A DNA stretch of 64,000 nucleotides from Bartonella sp. HY328 (GTDB taxonomy: Bacteria > Pseudomonadota > Alphaproteobacteria > Rhizobiales > Rhizobiaceae). Of the stretch, positions 9,624 through 19,393 are shown in pieces. A program made the position numbers and the translations under genes. Where the stretch lies: NCBI RefSeq assembly GCF_025449335.1, contig NZ_CP104883.1, forward strand, positions 2,968,501 to 3,032,500. The letters are read 5' to 3'. Below the pieces are notes generated by a model. It had not been told where the DNA came from, did no database searches, and saw only the letters and a list, made by a program, of their open reading frames with translations. How positions within the stretch are numbered: the first letter of the stretch is position 1; every line of letters begins with the position of its first letter.

Positions 9624-10709
9624 ATGCTTAAAAGTCGTGTAAAGGGGTCTTCTTTGCCTAATATCGAGCAAGTTATACGCCATGCGTTAGAAAAAATTGA
9701 TACACAGAATAGTGAGTTACGCGAACAAGTTTATCGCGCTGTGTGGGAAAGTCATGAAAGAACGATTGTTGAAGATTCTCAGTTAAGCGACGAGGATCGA
9801 AACGCATTGCGAAATATGCTTATTTCACTCATCCAGACAATCGAAGAAGAGTATAATCAAGCTTCTGCATCAACTTCTACCAAGCAAGCCATTGATGCAG
9901 CCTTTGATGCTGAAGTTTTTGAAGATACAAGACCGCAAGCCGATAATAGGCTTGATGACGCAAATCGCATGGTTGATGATATTGAAAATGGTATTTTACA
10001 AGAAGTAGATGAAAAAGCCAATCAAGATAAATTAAGCAGTATAGGCCCTGAAGAATTAGGATTTGCACCATCTGGTGGTCACGCATCACGACCGCAAAAG
10101 CACCACAGCTGGTGGCGCTCTAACCTTGTTTTGATGATATTATTAGTATTATTGGTTTTAGTGGCATGGTCGTTTTATAAAAGTCTTACTGCGATTAATC
10201 GACCTGACGGTGCTAGCCCCGAAACATCCATTCCACCTGCAACCATTGGCGATCAAAATCAAATGGCCCAGAGCGAGGGTTGGATCACTGTTTTTGATCC
10301 AACTCGAATTAGTGATTTCTCAGTTCAAGGAAGCGCTGAAGCACAAATTAAAGGCGAAGGAAATAATCGGGCTTTACGCTTTAAAAGCAATAGCCTTGAT
10401 GATAAAGTGGTCATTAATATTAGTAGCGGCGTAATTGAGCAATTACGTGGTAAACTTGTTACTTTTAATGTGATTGCACGCAGTGCTAATGATACAACCG
10501 CGCAACTTGCAATCACTTGTCAGTTTGGTTCGGATGATGGTTGCGGTAAGCTCATTTTTAATTTACCTCAAACACGAGATGATTTTCTGTTCTCTGCCGA
10601 AATCCCGCAAAATTTCAATCAAGATGGTCAACTCTTTTTACAAAGTGCGTTACTAGGCCCTGAATATGAAATTGATATATTTGCTGTTCGAGTTCACATT
10701 GAAAAATAA
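9624..10709 (+). CDS. Conserved single-pass membrane protein of unknown function
   Basis: I do not recognise a named family. The 361-residue protein has an acidic, mostly helical cytoplasmic N-terminus (1-160), a short basic stretch (RPQKHHSWWRS), one strong hydrophobic helix at about 166-186 and a C-terminal region of about 170 residues outside the membrane. That part looks beta-rich (WITVFDPTRISDF, GKLVTFNVIARS, AITCQFGSDDGCGKLIF with two cysteines), like a carbohydrate-binding-type jelly roll; this is inference. A TTG at 9654 with AAGGGG six bases upstream is an alternative start. It lies between ubiG and a truncated globin. Confidence 0.75.
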   Translation: MLKSRVKGSSLPNIEQVIRHALEKIDTQNSELREQVYRAVWESHERTIVEDSQLSDEDRNALRNMLISLIQTIEEEYNQASASTSTKQAIDAAFDAEVFEDTRPQADNRLDDANRMVDDIENGILQEVDEKANQDKLSSIGPEELGFAPSGGHASRPQKHHSWWRSNLVLMILLVLLVLVAWSFYKSLTAINRPDGASPETSIPPATIGDQNQMAQSEGWITVFDPTRISDFSVQGSAEAQIKGEGNNRALRFKSNSLDDKVVINISSGVIEQLRGKLVTFNVIARSANDTTAQLAITCQFGSDDGCGKLIFNLPQTRDDFLFSAEIPQNFNQDGQLFLQSALLGPEYEIDIFAVRVHIEK

Positions 10710-10789
10710 GCAGCTATAATTCCAATACAAAAACCCAAATGTATTTTTAATTACGATAAAGTTTACTCGTATAATGAAAGGAAATAGGA

Positions 10790-11200
10790 ATGACGCAGAC
10801 CAGTGCAGTTGATGAAGCATTGATTGAAACCGTTGTGCGAAATTTCTACGATCGGGTGCGGGCAGATGAATTATTAGGGCCTATTTTTGAAGAAAAAATC
10901 AAAAATTGGGAACCGCATTTACAGCAAATGTTTGCTTTCTGGTCGGCGGTTATGCTGCATAGTGGCCGCTATGAAGGACGGCCAATGCCTAAACATGTAG
11001 TTCTTGATATTGATGCCCAGCATTTTGACCATTGGCTTGATATTTTTAGGCAAACGGTCGATGATCTATGCCTACCTAATGATGCTGAAATCTTCAAACA
11101 AAAAGCAGGTCACATAGCTAAAAGCCTTGAAATGGGAGTTGCCCATTTCAATGGCGCTTCCACCATGAATGGTGAACGCTATTACCGCAATAAAAACTAA
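10790..11200 (+). CDS. Group III truncated haemoglobin
   Basis: Small haem protein of the 2-on-2 globin superfamily, likely handling NO, O2 or peroxide in the cytoplasm. The 136 residues fit group III: FYDRVRADELLGPIF with Tyr20 at the B10 position, FWSAVMLHSGRYEGRPMPKH with the probable proximal His69, and HFDHWLDIF with Trp82 at G8, as in Campylobacter Ctb. The ATG at 10790 follows GAAAGGAAATAGGA. Its downstream neighbour is on the other strand, so it is probably monocistronic. Confidence 0.9.
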   Translation: MTQTSAVDEALIETVVRNFYDRVRADELLGPIFEEKIKNWEPHLQQMFAFWSAVMLHSGRYEGRPMPKHVVLDIDAQHFDHWLDIFRQTVDDLCLPNDAEIFKQKAGHIAKSLEMGVAHFNGASTMNGERYYRNKN

Positions 11201-11331
11201 TATAATTTTTGTTATGTGGTGTTTGGGCAATAGTTATAAATGTAAGATTGACGACGTTTTTTAAACTAAATCAATCTTTAGTTTATGATATTCGCATCCA
11301 TGTAATATTTCCATAAATGGCATAAAACCGA

Positions 11332-11904
11332 TTAGCTAACCAAGATATTCAACCTTGTTTTTGTTGATAAAAATGGCAAAAGGCGCAGCATGTCACGCTC
11401 GCTCAGAGCGATGCAACCTTGGGTTCCAGAATAATTTGGTTTTGCCAAATGAAAAAATATCGCACTGCCACAATTTTGGCGGCGTGGTCGCAAATTGTAG
11501 TCCAGAATGAAACCAACATTATAAAGACAGTCTTGGCGCAGCATGGTTTCACAACTTGCAGGATAGGGCAATTTAACCGGGCGGTTATAATTACGGTCAT
11601 TAACCGCATCGCACCAGCCATCATTTTTTCGAACTTTTTTAATAGGCACAAGACATATTGGCAATATACGCCTTGTTGGTTTTTGATAGCCTTTAATAAT
11701 GCGCATTTTTGCAATGGGTGTTTTTCCATCACTCTCGCGCTTTAAGGCTGTCATGCCATTTTTACCGATAGCGCATTGAAAACTAAATCTACCGGCACGT
11801 AAAATTGCTCTATTTTTACCCATTGGGCTTGGACGCACGTCAACATTGTGCAAAAAACGGTGTTTTAAATTGCATTTTCGTCGTTTCATCACGTTTTTCA
11901 TCAC
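11332..11904 (-). CDS. L,D-transpeptidase-like (YkuD) domain protein
   Basis: Probable L,D-transpeptidase catalytic domain acting on peptidoglycan stem peptides. The 190-residue protein has the YkuD signature FHLAKPNYSGTQGCIALS with His152 and nucleophile Cys164, and upstream GKNGMTALKRESDGKTPIAKM, typical of the fold's first half. No signal peptide or LysM domain is visible, which is common for the short rhizobial versions. The N-terminal 6 residues are uncertain (an internal ATG gives MKRRKCNL). It is convergent with the globin gene and divergent from cenR. Confidence 0.82.
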   Translation of the reverse strand: MMKNVMKRRKCNLKHRFLHNVDVRPSPMGKNRAILRAGRFSFQCAIGKNGMTALKRESDGKTPIAKMRIIKGYQKPTRRILPICLVPIKKVRKNDGWCDAVNDRNYNRPVKLPYPASCETMLRQDCLYNVGFILDYNLRPRRQNCGSAIFFHLAKPNYSGTQGCIALSERDMLRLLPFLSTKTRLNILVS

Positions 11905-11997
11905 TTCAACACTTGCAAGGACCTGTAATTATGTGAAGAATACATCATAAAATAATAAGGTAACAATGGCTATAATTGCCTTGATAAGGATTAGCAT

Positions 11998-12681
11998 ATG
12001 AGTGGTCGTACAATTTTAGTTATTGATGATGATGATGACCTACGCGGAATTTTGGTTGAACAATTGCAAATGCATGAAGAATTCACCGTTTTTCAAGAAG
12101 ATAAAGCGCTTCCAGCCATAGAACGCGCTAAAAAAGACGACCTTGATTTAGTCATTATGGATGTTGGCTTGCCTGATCTTGATGGTCGTGAAGCGGTAAA
12201 ACAAATGCGCCAAAACGGTTTTCGTGCTCCCATCATCATGCTAACTGGCCATGACACTGATTCTGACACGATTCTTGGCCTTGAAGCTGGTGCTAATGAT
12301 TATGTCACCAAGCCATTCCGTTTTGCAGTATTGCTTGCTCGTATTCGCGCACAATTGCGCCAACATGAGCAGAGCGAAGATGCAACTTTTCAGGTTGGCC
12401 CTTATATTTTTAAACCTGGGCAAAAATTGCTTATTGATGAAAAAGGCGTCAAAATCCGCTTAACCGAAAAAGAAGCAGCGATCATTAAATATCTTTATCG
12501 CGCTGGCGAAAAAATCATTAGCCGCGATACACTGCTTGAGGAAGTCTGGGGCTATAATTCAGGTGTTACCACCCATACGCTGGAAACCCATGTTTATCGC
12601 TTGCGCCAAAAGATTGAGAAAGACCCCTCCAACGCGCAGCTTTTGGTAACTGATAGCGGTGGTTATCGCCTTGTTCCTTAA
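11998..12681 (+). CDS. cenR: OmpR/PhoB-family response regulator, CenR/OtpR type
   Basis: DNA-binding response regulator of 227 residues. Receiver domain: acidic pocket at residues 10-13, phospho-acceptor Asp55 in LVIMDVGLPDLDG and Lys105 in DYVTKPF. The winged-helix output domain (about 130-227) ends TDSGGYRLVP. The sequence style and the cyclic-nucleotide-binding neighbour downstream match the Brucella OtpR locus, an orthologue of Caulobacter CenR, which controls envelope functions and acid tolerance. No sensor kinase gene is adjacent. The ortholog assignment is by memory of sequence and context. Confidence 0.85.
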   Translation: MSGRTILVIDDDDDLRGILVEQLQMHEEFTVFQEDKALPAIERAKKDDLDLVIMDVGLPDLDGREAVKQMRQNGFRAPIIMLTGHDTDSDTILGLEAGANDYVTKPFRFAVLLARIRAQLRQHEQSEDATFQVGPYIFKPGQKLLIDEKGVKIRLTEKEAAIIKYLYRAGEKIISRDTLLEEVWGYNSGVTTHTLETHVYRLRQKIEKDPSNAQLLVTDSGGYRLVP

Positions 12682-12692
12682 GTTTATATAAA

Positions 12693-12741
12693 GCTATTTG
12701 CGCGGCCCCTATTGCCGTGCAATAAATGTCGCGCAAATAGC
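12693..12741 (+). terminator. Stem-loop after cenR
   Basis: Perfect 12-bp arms gctatttgcgcg / cgcgcaaatagc separated by 25 bases, beginning 12 bases after the cenR stop. It lacks a T tract, so it may act as a Rho-assisted or processing element. Confidence 0.45.
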
Positions 12742-13028
12742 AATAGGCTTAAAACAAATAAGGGGTAGATTTATCCGCTCACTTGGCAAGAAATGCCTTA
12801 TAGATTAACCTTAAGCAAAAATATCTAACATAAGCTCTGACAAAATGCCGTTTAAGATATAAAATGCAATGACGTTAAAGCTATTATTAGCTATTAGAGA
12901 TTAAATATTAGCAATTAATGGTTGAATATTATTCTATAGCCAATAGGGTAAAATCTACCATGGATGTGGATGCAGGCTTAATCGCTTTTGCAAATTATGT
13001 TGGAGAGGAACTCTTTTGAATTTGGTAA
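12742..13028. other. Gap between cenR hairpin and the cNMP-binding gene
   Basis: A+T-rich, no credible coding frame. It contains a GGAGAGGAA ribosome-like site at 13002-13010 that is about 19 bases from the only usable starts of the next gene, further than normal. Confidence 0.4.
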
Positions 13029-13487
13029 GTGGCCATGTCGGTTGAAGAAGAATTGCTAATTTTAAAGCAACTTGGTTTTTTTCAATGCTTTACGGATGAG
13101 CAATTGCGTCTTGTTGCCTTTGGAGCCGAGCGAGTTCAGTTTCGCACGGGCCGCGAATTGTTTCGCGAGAATCAGCCAGCAGACAGCGCATTCATTCTGA
13201 TATCAGGACAAATTGACCTTTACCAAATGGGAAATGAGGGGCCAATCCTCGTTCATAATGTTATGCCCGGCTCAATGATTGGCGAACTTAGCCTTATTTG
13301 TAAAATGAAGCGTTCGGTGAGCGCAGTTGCTGCAGAAGATGGCACCGCCTTACGGGTTAGCCGCGGTATTTTTAGACGTATTCTGGACGAATATCCGCAG
13401 GCTGCCAAATTGCTTTTTGAACACTTAAGTAATGATTTCCATCACATGGTTGAAAAACTGAGCAATACGCAAATAACCAAAGATTAG
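13029..13487 (+). CDS. Cyclic nucleotide-binding domain protein
   Basis: A 152-residue CRP/PKA-regulatory-like beta-barrel domain with no DNA-binding domain attached. Visible elements are GRELFRENQPADSAFILISGQIDLYQ and the phosphate-binding-cassette region GSMIGELSLICKMKRSVSAVAAEDGTALRVSR. The start is GTG 13029 or ATG 13035; a stop codon sits immediately upstream of the GTG. In Brucella the equivalent gene next to otpR is annotated as a cAMP-dependent kinase regulatory subunit, and the same pairing here suggests a role linked to CenR. The ligand cannot be told from the sequence. Confidence 0.85.
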   Translation: MAMSVEEELLILKQLGFFQCFTDEQLRLVAFGAERVQFRTGRELFRENQPADSAFILISGQIDLYQMGNEGPILVHNVMPGSMIGELSLICKMKRSVSAVAAEDGTALRVSRGIFRRILDEYPQAAKLLFEHLSNDFHHMVEKLSNTQITKD

Positions 13488-13564
13488 TGGTTTGCTTTGA
13501 CCATTGCGCAGGTTGTTATAGTTTTAATCTAACACTAATCAGCAATCTATAAGGTTAAAAATTC

Positions 13565-14086
13565 ATGGATTCATTTTGGGTATTTGGCTATGGCTCTCTC
13601 ATGTGGAATCCGGGATTTACCTTTGAAGAAGCCAAGTTATGCCGCCTTTATGGCTATCATCGCAGCTTTTGTATCTATTCTACTCATTACCGCGGCACCG
13701 TTGAGCAACCCGGTCTCGTCCTCGGCCTAAAAAAAGGTGGGTCTTGTCTTGGCCTTGGATTTAAAATTGCCAAAGAACATGCCAAAGAAACCTATGATTA
13801 TCTCATTGAACGTGAGCAGGTAACGAGTGTTTATAAGGAAAAGCATTTAAATTTACATTTTAACGATCACAGCCTTGGTCATGGCCTTGCATTTATTGCC
13901 GATCCTTCACACAAACAATATGCTGAAAACTTAGATTTAAATGCAATGGTTGACGTCATTAGTAAGGCAACAGGTATTGCTGGCAAAAATACCGATTATG
14001 CTCTTAATACAGTCGAGCATTTGCAAAAAATCGGTATTCATGACCGCCAACTTTTAAAAATTGCGGCGCAATTGACCCAAACATAA
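13565..14086 (+). CDS. ChaC-like gamma-glutamylcyclotransferase
   Basis: Cytosolic enzyme that cleaves glutathione to 5-oxoproline and Cys-Gly, or a related gamma-glutamyl peptide. The 173-residue protein begins with the family substrate loop WVFGYGSLMWNPGF, followed by the ChaC-type YHRSFCIYSTHYRGT and a central REQVTSVY segment in which the Glu of the REQ is the likely catalytic acid. Length matches glutathione-specific ChaC proteins (about 175-230). It is separated from the cNMP gene by 77 bases, so co-transcription is possible. Confidence 0.87.
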   Translation: MDSFWVFGYGSLMWNPGFTFEEAKLCRLYGYHRSFCIYSTHYRGTVEQPGLVLGLKKGGSCLGLGFKIAKEHAKETYDYLIEREQVTSVYKEKHLNLHFNDHSLGHGLAFIADPSHKQYAENLDLNAMVDVISKATGIAGKNTDYALNTVEHLQKIGIHDRQLLKIAAQLTQT

Positions 14087-14135
14087 CTTGAACCACGTCT
14101 ATTTCTCGTTAGACGCAACCCATATTTCAACAAAA

Positions 14136-14165
14136 AACCTCTCCATCAACTGGGATGGAAAGGTT
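14136..14165 (-). terminator. Rho-independent terminator of rpoH
   Basis: Twelve-base arms with one mismatch around a six-base loop. On the minus strand, the stem ends in GAGGTT followed directly by TTTTTG, 70 bases past the rpoH stop. Confidence 0.75.
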
Positions 14166-14234
14166 GTAAATAAAATCATAAACACATAATTTATTTAAAA
14201 GCCGCAGCAAGCGCGCACATAGGACAGCATGTTA

Positions 14235-15188
14235 TTAATCGGCATGAATAGTCTTATGATTATTCGCGCTCGATTCATTTTGTAAGACTGCTGCAGCCTT
14301 TACCGCTTCTTGAACCTTTTCAAAAGCACGCACTTCAATTTGTCGTACACGCTCGCGGCTAATATTAAACTCTGCTGACAATTCTTCCAAAGTCATCGGA
14401 TCTTCAGCCAAACGGCGCGCACTAAAGATACGCTTTTCACGATCATTAAGACCAGCCATAGCACTTTCAAGCATTGCACGGCGATTCTCAAGCTCGTCTT
14501 GTTCTATCAAGGTTTGTTCTTGCGATGTTGAATCATCAACGAGCCAATCCTGCCATTCGCCGCCCTCTCCTTCGCTTGCCCGAATCGGCGCATTTAAAGA
14601 AGCGTCACCCGAAAGACGCTGATTCATAGATACAACTTCTTCTTCAGAAACATTAAGCCGCGTAGCAATTTCCTTAACCTGATCTGGCTTCAAATCACCG
14701 TCATCAAGCGCTTGGATTTTACTTTTCATTTTGCGTAAATTGAAGAATAACCGCTTTTGATTAGCCGTTGTTCCCATCTTAACAAGGCTCCATGAGCGCA
14801 AGACATATTCTTGAATGGAGGCTTTTACCCACCACATAGCATAAGTGGCTAGACGAAAACCGCGCTCCGGTTCAAAGCGCTTTACCGCTTGCATGAGCCC
14901 GACATTGCCTTCAGATATGACTTCACCAATGGGCAATCCATAACCGCGATAGCCCATAGCGATTTTGGCCACCAAGCGCAAATGACTGGTTACCAATTGA
15001 TGCGCAGCCTTTGGATCTCCATGCTCGGCATAGCGCTTGGCCAGCATATATTCTTCCTTAGGCTCAAGCATAGGAAAGCGACGAATTTCTTGCAGATAAC
15101 GGCTAAGACCACCGTCACCGGCGGTAATAGATGGTAGTGAATGGGTTGACTGGGCCAAAATTGCACCCTCCGCTGTTATGGCTCCCAA
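14235..15188 (-). CDS. rpoH: Heat-shock sigma factor sigma-32
   Basis: Alternative sigma factor directing RNA polymerase to heat-shock promoters. The 317 residues contain region 2 (LRLVAKIAMGYRGYGLPIGEVISEGNVGLMQAVKRF and RLATYAMWWVKASIQEYVL), the RpoH box QKRLFFNLR that separates sigma-32 from other group members, and region 4 (TLEELSAEFNISRERVRQIEVRAFEKVQ). Rhizobia often carry two copies; this looks like the main RpoH1 type, but only one is in view. It is convergent with chaC, and its upstream region is a 480-base gap. Confidence 0.95.
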   Translation of the reverse strand: MGAITAEGAILAQSTHSLPSITAGDGGLSRYLQEIRRFPMLEPKEEYMLAKRYAEHGDPKAAHQLVTSHLRLVAKIAMGYRGYGLPIGEVISEGNVGLMQAVKRFEPERGFRLATYAMWWVKASIQEYVLRSWSLVKMGTTANQKRLFFNLRKMKSKIQALDDGDLKPDQVKEIATRLNVSEEEVVSMNQRLSGDASLNAPIRASEGEGGEWQDWLVDDSTSQEQTLIEQDELENRRAMLESAMAGLNDREKRIFSARRLAEDPMTLEELSAEFNISRERVRQIEVRAFEKVQEAVKAAAVLQNESSANNHKTIHAD

Positions 15189-15669
15189 TATGGCAAGCCT
15201 TTGGCATGATCTTTCTATTAACGACCAATGTAGTTTCAGTTAAACGACCAATTTAGGCGAAAAAACGAACAAAGATAAAATTTTTTGGCTAAATGACTTG
15301 CCACACATATAAACATGATAGGCACTTTTAAAATTACATCATGTATCTCTTAGCAATCGATATAATCACCAATTAAGAACGGTTTATTACAGAGCATCAT
15401 TTTCAACATAAAGATACTAACATGGTTTTGATTAAAAGAAGGGGCGATTTCTACTAATCACAAAGATATGAACACAAGGTAGCCCATAGATATAATAGTG
15501 ATCTCATCATTTTCAATAGAAGCTAATTATTAAAAAATTTTAATAATATATTTTAATATATAGATTTTCAGATTAGCTACCAATTCAAATAATTTTGAAA
15601 AACGTCTAACATAAAAATGAATTTGCTTATTACTGGTTTTCCCCTACTATAACAGAAAAAGAGGGAATT
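15189..15669. other. Intergenic region between rpoH and the MFS gene
   Basis: Very A+T-rich, divergent promoter region. No frame, hairpin or RNA gene is recognised. A GAGGGAATT ribosome site ends it in front of the MFS start. Confidence 0.5.
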
Positions 15670-17295
15670 ATGTTACCACGCGGATCAGCTCTTGCACCAT
15701 TTAAAACCATTGCATTTCGCAATTTGTGGTCGGCCACACTCGTCTCCAATCTTGGTGGCTTGGTGCAAACTGTTGGTGCTGGTTGGCTTATGGTATCAAT
15801 TACCAATTCGCATTCTATGGTTGGGCTTGTTCAAAGTGCGACGACCCTACCCATCATGATTTTTTCGCTGATGGCTGGTGCTTTAGCCGATAATTTCAAT
15901 CGTCGCCAAATCATGATAACTGCGCAGAGCTTAATGATGCTAGTGTCCATTTTACTAGCATTTTTAACCTTTATGGATTGGATTACTCCATGGATGTTGA
16001 TTGGCTTTACCTTTCTAATTGGTTGTGGCGGTGCACTTTACAATCCGCCATGGCAGGCAACGGTTGGTGATATTGTGCCGCGCAATGATATACCAGCAGC
16101 CGTTACGTTAAACAGTGTTGGCTTTAACCTTATGCGCTCGGTTGGGCCTGCAATTGGTGGTTTAATTGTTGCGGCATGGGGTGGTGCTGCAGCGTTTATA
16201 TTCAACGCATTTAGCTATATTCCGCTCATTGGTGCGCTATTTTTTTGGAAACCGGTTTATCAAAAGCCAGCTCTACCGCGTGAGCGTTTGGTCGGTGCAA
16301 TGTCTGATGGCTTACGTTATGTTTTAATGTCGCCCCACCTCATTAACATTATGATACGCTCTTTCATGTTTGGCATTGGAGCGATTTCCATTTTAGCACT
16401 TTTGCCAATTATAGCCAAAAACATGCTGAACGGTAATGCGCTTTCCTATGGTAGCATGCTTGGCTTCTTTGGTATTGGTGCAATTATCGCTGGCATATTC
16501 AATTCGCGCATCAGGGCGCATTTTCGTAGCGAAAGCATTGTAAAAATTGCCTTTATTGGTTTTGCATTTTCCTGCATTTGCTTGAGTTTAAGCACCTCAC
16601 TCATCATTAGCCACATAGTTCTTTTGCCAGCTGGCATGTGCTGGGTTCTTGCGCTTTCGCTTTTCAATATATCTGTGCAACTTTCAACTCCACGTTGGGT
16701 AGTTGCGCGCGCATTAGCGCTTTATCAAACTGCTTCTTTTGGCGGTATGGCGGTTGGTAGCTGGTTATGGGGCAATATTGCCGATCATTATGGCACGATG
16801 ATTGCTCTCATCATTTGTGGTCTATTTCTTTTGCTTGGTGCAATCGCTGGCGTTAGGTTTGCCATTCATGAAATTGGCGATATTGACCTTGCCCCGTCTA
16901 ACCTATTTCGCGAGCCTGAATTACGCCTTGATTTAAAAGCCCGTAGCGGGCCGATCATGATTATGATTGATTACAATATCAGCGAAGAAAATGAAGAAGC
17001 ATTTTTGATTGCAATGGAAGAGCGAAGACGCATTCGCCTGCGCGATGGCGCTCGGCACTGGACATTAATGCGCGATCTAGAAAACCCCGAATTATGGACA
17101 GAATCCTATCATATGCCCACATGGGTTGACTATTTGCGCCATAATCAACGCCGCATTAAATCCGATGTTGAAATAATTGAAGTGTTAAGCAAACTTAATA
17201 AAAATGGTGAACGACCAAAAGTGCATCGCATGATAGAGCGACAAGCCGTACCACCAGCGCACGAGCTTCACATCAAGCCACCCCATGACTTATAG
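15670..17295 (+). CDS. Major facilitator superfamily exporter with C-terminal soluble extension
   Basis: Inner-membrane transporter of the EntS/MFS_3 type. Residues 1-410 hold about 12 hydrophobic helices, with the A-like loop ALADNFNRRQIMITAQ between helices 2 and 3, which is the MFS signature position. Residues about 420-541 form a soluble domain (GPIMIMIDYNISEENEEAFLIAMEERRRIRLRDGARHWTLMRDLENPELWTESYH) that resembles the ferredoxin-like tail seen in this subfamily. Substrate unknown; siderophore or drug export is the family guess. Convergent with glmM. Confidence 0.85.
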   Translation: MLPRGSALAPFKTIAFRNLWSATLVSNLGGLVQTVGAGWLMVSITNSHSMVGLVQSATTLPIMIFSLMAGALADNFNRRQIMITAQSLMMLVSILLAFLTFMDWITPWMLIGFTFLIGCGGALYNPPWQATVGDIVPRNDIPAAVTLNSVGFNLMRSVGPAIGGLIVAAWGGAAAFIFNAFSYIPLIGALFFWKPVYQKPALPRERLVGAMSDGLRYVLMSPHLINIMIRSFMFGIGAISILALLPIIAKNMLNGNALSYGSMLGFFGIGAIIAGIFNSRIRAHFRSESIVKIAFIGFAFSCICLSLSTSLIISHIVLLPAGMCWVLALSLFNISVQLSTPRWVVARALALYQTASFGGMAVGSWLWGNIADHYGTMIALIICGLFLLLGAIAGVRFAIHEIGDIDLAPSNLFREPELRLDLKARSGPIMIMIDYNISEENEEAFLIAMEERRRIRLRDGARHWTLMRDLENPELWTESYHMPTWVDYLRHNQRRIKSDVEIIEVLSKLNKNGERPKVHRMIERQAVPPAHELHIKPPHDL

Positions 17296-17446
17296 TGAGC
17301 ATAGTTAAATTTTTGTCGATATTTTTAAAACCGCGGGTTTGAGAGCTTGCAATTTGAAGATTATACGAGTTCATTTAGTCGACCAAACCAGCTAAAGACC
17401 TAACGCGCCAGACATAGCGTCAAAAATATATTTTAGCGTGAAAGAC

Positions 17447-17487
17447 TAAAGCCATTAACAGCACTTAAAAATGCGTCAATGGCTTTA
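17447..17487 (-). terminator. Terminator-like hairpin after glmM
   Basis: Arms taaagccatt / aatggcttta around a 21-base loop, 16 bases past the glmM stop; on the minus strand the stem ends AATGGCTTTAG and is followed by TCTTTC. It can also serve the convergent MFS gene. Confidence 0.5.
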
Positions 17488-17502
17488 TCTTGAAAAACAT
17501 GT

Positions 17503-18855
17503 TTAAGCAGCTGCACGCTCGGCAGAAATAGCGTCGATAATCATATCAACCACCTGCTCAACGAGACCAAGATTATCACCTTCCGCCATAACCCTTATAA
17601 GCGGCTCTGTCCCTGATGGGCGAATAACGAGGCGACCATTTTTCCCGAGTTTTTCATTACCATCACGGATCGCTGCTTGCACATTTTCGCTTTCAAGCGG
17701 CTTGCCACCACTAATGCGAATATTTTTAAGCAATTGCGGTACTGGCTCAAATTTATGGCAAAGCTTGCTCATTGGCTTATTGGAACCTTGTAAGCAGCCA
17801 AGCACTTGTAATGCGCTAACAAGACCATCGCCCGTAGTACCATAATCAGATAAAACAATATGGCCTGATTGCTCGCCGCCAACATTAAATCCATGATTGC
17901 GCATATGTTCAACCACATAGCGGTCGCCAACCTTGGTACGAGCAAGGGTTAAGCCTTTACCACCCAAAAACCGTTCCAAACCAAGATTAGACATTACAGT
18001 TGCGACAACACCGCCACCGCGCAAATCGCCATTATTATACCAGCTTTCGGCAATAACGGCCATAAGCTGATCACCATCAATAACCTGACCGTTTTCATCT
18101 ACCATCAATACCCGATCACCATCACCATCAAGCGCAATACCAGCGTCGGCGCGCACTTCATGCACTTTTTTGATTAAGGAAATAGGATGGGTTGAGCCGC
18201 AGTCTTCATTAATATTAAAACCATCGGGTTCATCATGAATAGTAACAACCTCAGCGCCAAGCTCCCAAAGAGCAAGCGGTGCGGCTTTATAAGCAGCACC
18301 ATTAGCGCAATCAACAACAATACGTAAACCTTCAAGGCGCACATCACGCGGCATTGTGCGTTTTGCATATTCAATATAGCGATAAATATCACCTTCAACA
18401 CGTTTAGCGCGGCCAATTTCACGAGAGCCAGCTAAAAATGATGTCATATCACTTTCAATAAGATCCTCAATCTTCTCTTCCCACGCATCGGAAAGTTTAA
18501 AACCATCACGCGTAAAAAGCTTAATGCCATTATCGGCATAATGATTATGGGAGGCGGAAATCATCACACCAATATCGGCCCGCATAGAGCGACAAAGCAT
18601 GGCGACAGCAGGGGTTGGAATTGGTCCTAATAAAAAGACATCGACACCAGCAGCAGTAAAACCAGCCACTAAGGCATTTTCAAGCATATAGCCGGAAAGC
18701 CTTGTATCCTTGCCAATAACAACACGATTTTTATAACCAGAACGGCGAAATAAAATACCGACTGCCATACCGATTTTCATCGCAATTTCAGGTGTCATCG
18801 GGAAGCTATTGGCCTTGCCACGCATTCCGTCTGTGCCAAAATATTTTCTAGCCAT
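17503..18855 (-). CDS. glmM: Phosphoglucosamine mutase
   Basis: Converts glucosamine-6-phosphate to glucosamine-1-phosphate for UDP-GlcNAc and thus peptidoglycan and lipid A synthesis. The 450-residue protein starts MARKYFGTDGMRG. The phosphoserine loop is GVMISASHNHYADNGIK, the metal loop DGDGDRV, the sugar loop GGEQSGH and the phosphate loop RPSGTEPLIRVM. The frame is open 19 codons further upstream, but the family start is the ATG at 18855. In many relatives ftsH is directly upstream; here a 540-base gap with no recognisable gene lies there instead. Confidence 0.96.
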   Translation of the reverse strand: MARKYFGTDGMRGKANSFPMTPEIAMKIGMAVGILFRRSGYKNRVVIGKDTRLSGYMLENALVAGFTAAGVDVFLLGPIPTPAVAMLCRSMRADIGVMISASHNHYADNGIKLFTRDGFKLSDAWEEKIEDLIESDMTSFLAGSREIGRAKRVEGDIYRYIEYAKRTMPRDVRLEGLRIVVDCANGAAYKAAPLALWELGAEVVTIHDEPDGFNINEDCGSTHPISLIKKVHEVRADAGIALDGDGDRVLMVDENGQVIDGDQLMAVIAESWYNNGDLRGGGVVATVMSNLGLERFLGGKGLTLARTKVGDRYVVEHMRNHGFNVGGEQSGHIVLSDYGTTGDGLVSALQVLGCLQGSNKPMSKLCHKFEPVPQLLKNIRISGGKPLESENVQAAIRDGNEKLGKNGRLVIRPSGTEPLIRVMAEGDNLGLVEQVVDMIIDAISAERAAA

Positions 18856-19393
18856 GCTGTCACTTTCATCACAAGGCGTGTAATTAATGCAATTTACACT
18901 TTTATTTCGCAATTTGCATACATGATTAGAAACTATCCTGCAAATGCTGAAAGCAATAATATAATAGCCAAGTTAATTTTTTGAAAATAGCATATAAGTT
19001 TAATCTTACATCATATAAAGTCTTGCTCGAAGTTAATCGCTCCTTAAGCAAATAACATAGGCTGTTGATAATTCCTCTGTATCAGCATTGAAAAATAGTT
19101 CAATATCATGAATAACTCACTTTAATAAAATTGCCATTTTAGCACAATCCTTATAAAAGTTTCGTTGTATGTTCCATTCAGATAATCGCGATGACAATAT
19201 TATGTTGTTAATCTAAAGAGATTAGGTCTACCTTGCAGCGCTACTACTTATTGTCAAGCGGGTAACCTGCTCTAACTTGGTGTAATGCCCAAACACAAAA
19301 CTTGATTCAAATTTTGCTAAAAATGCTTTAAATTATGACTCGTCAAGATTGATTTTTTCAACTCTACTCTTAACCAATTCTATAGGTAAATTA
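18856..19393. other. Intergenic region between glmM and threonine aldolase
   Basis: About 540 bases, A+T-rich, divergent promoters expected. No credible frame or structured RNA was recognised. Confidence 0.45.

Noticed and set aside
18856..18912. N-terminal extension of glmM
   Set aside because: The extra 19 residues do not resemble the family start MARKYFGTDG.
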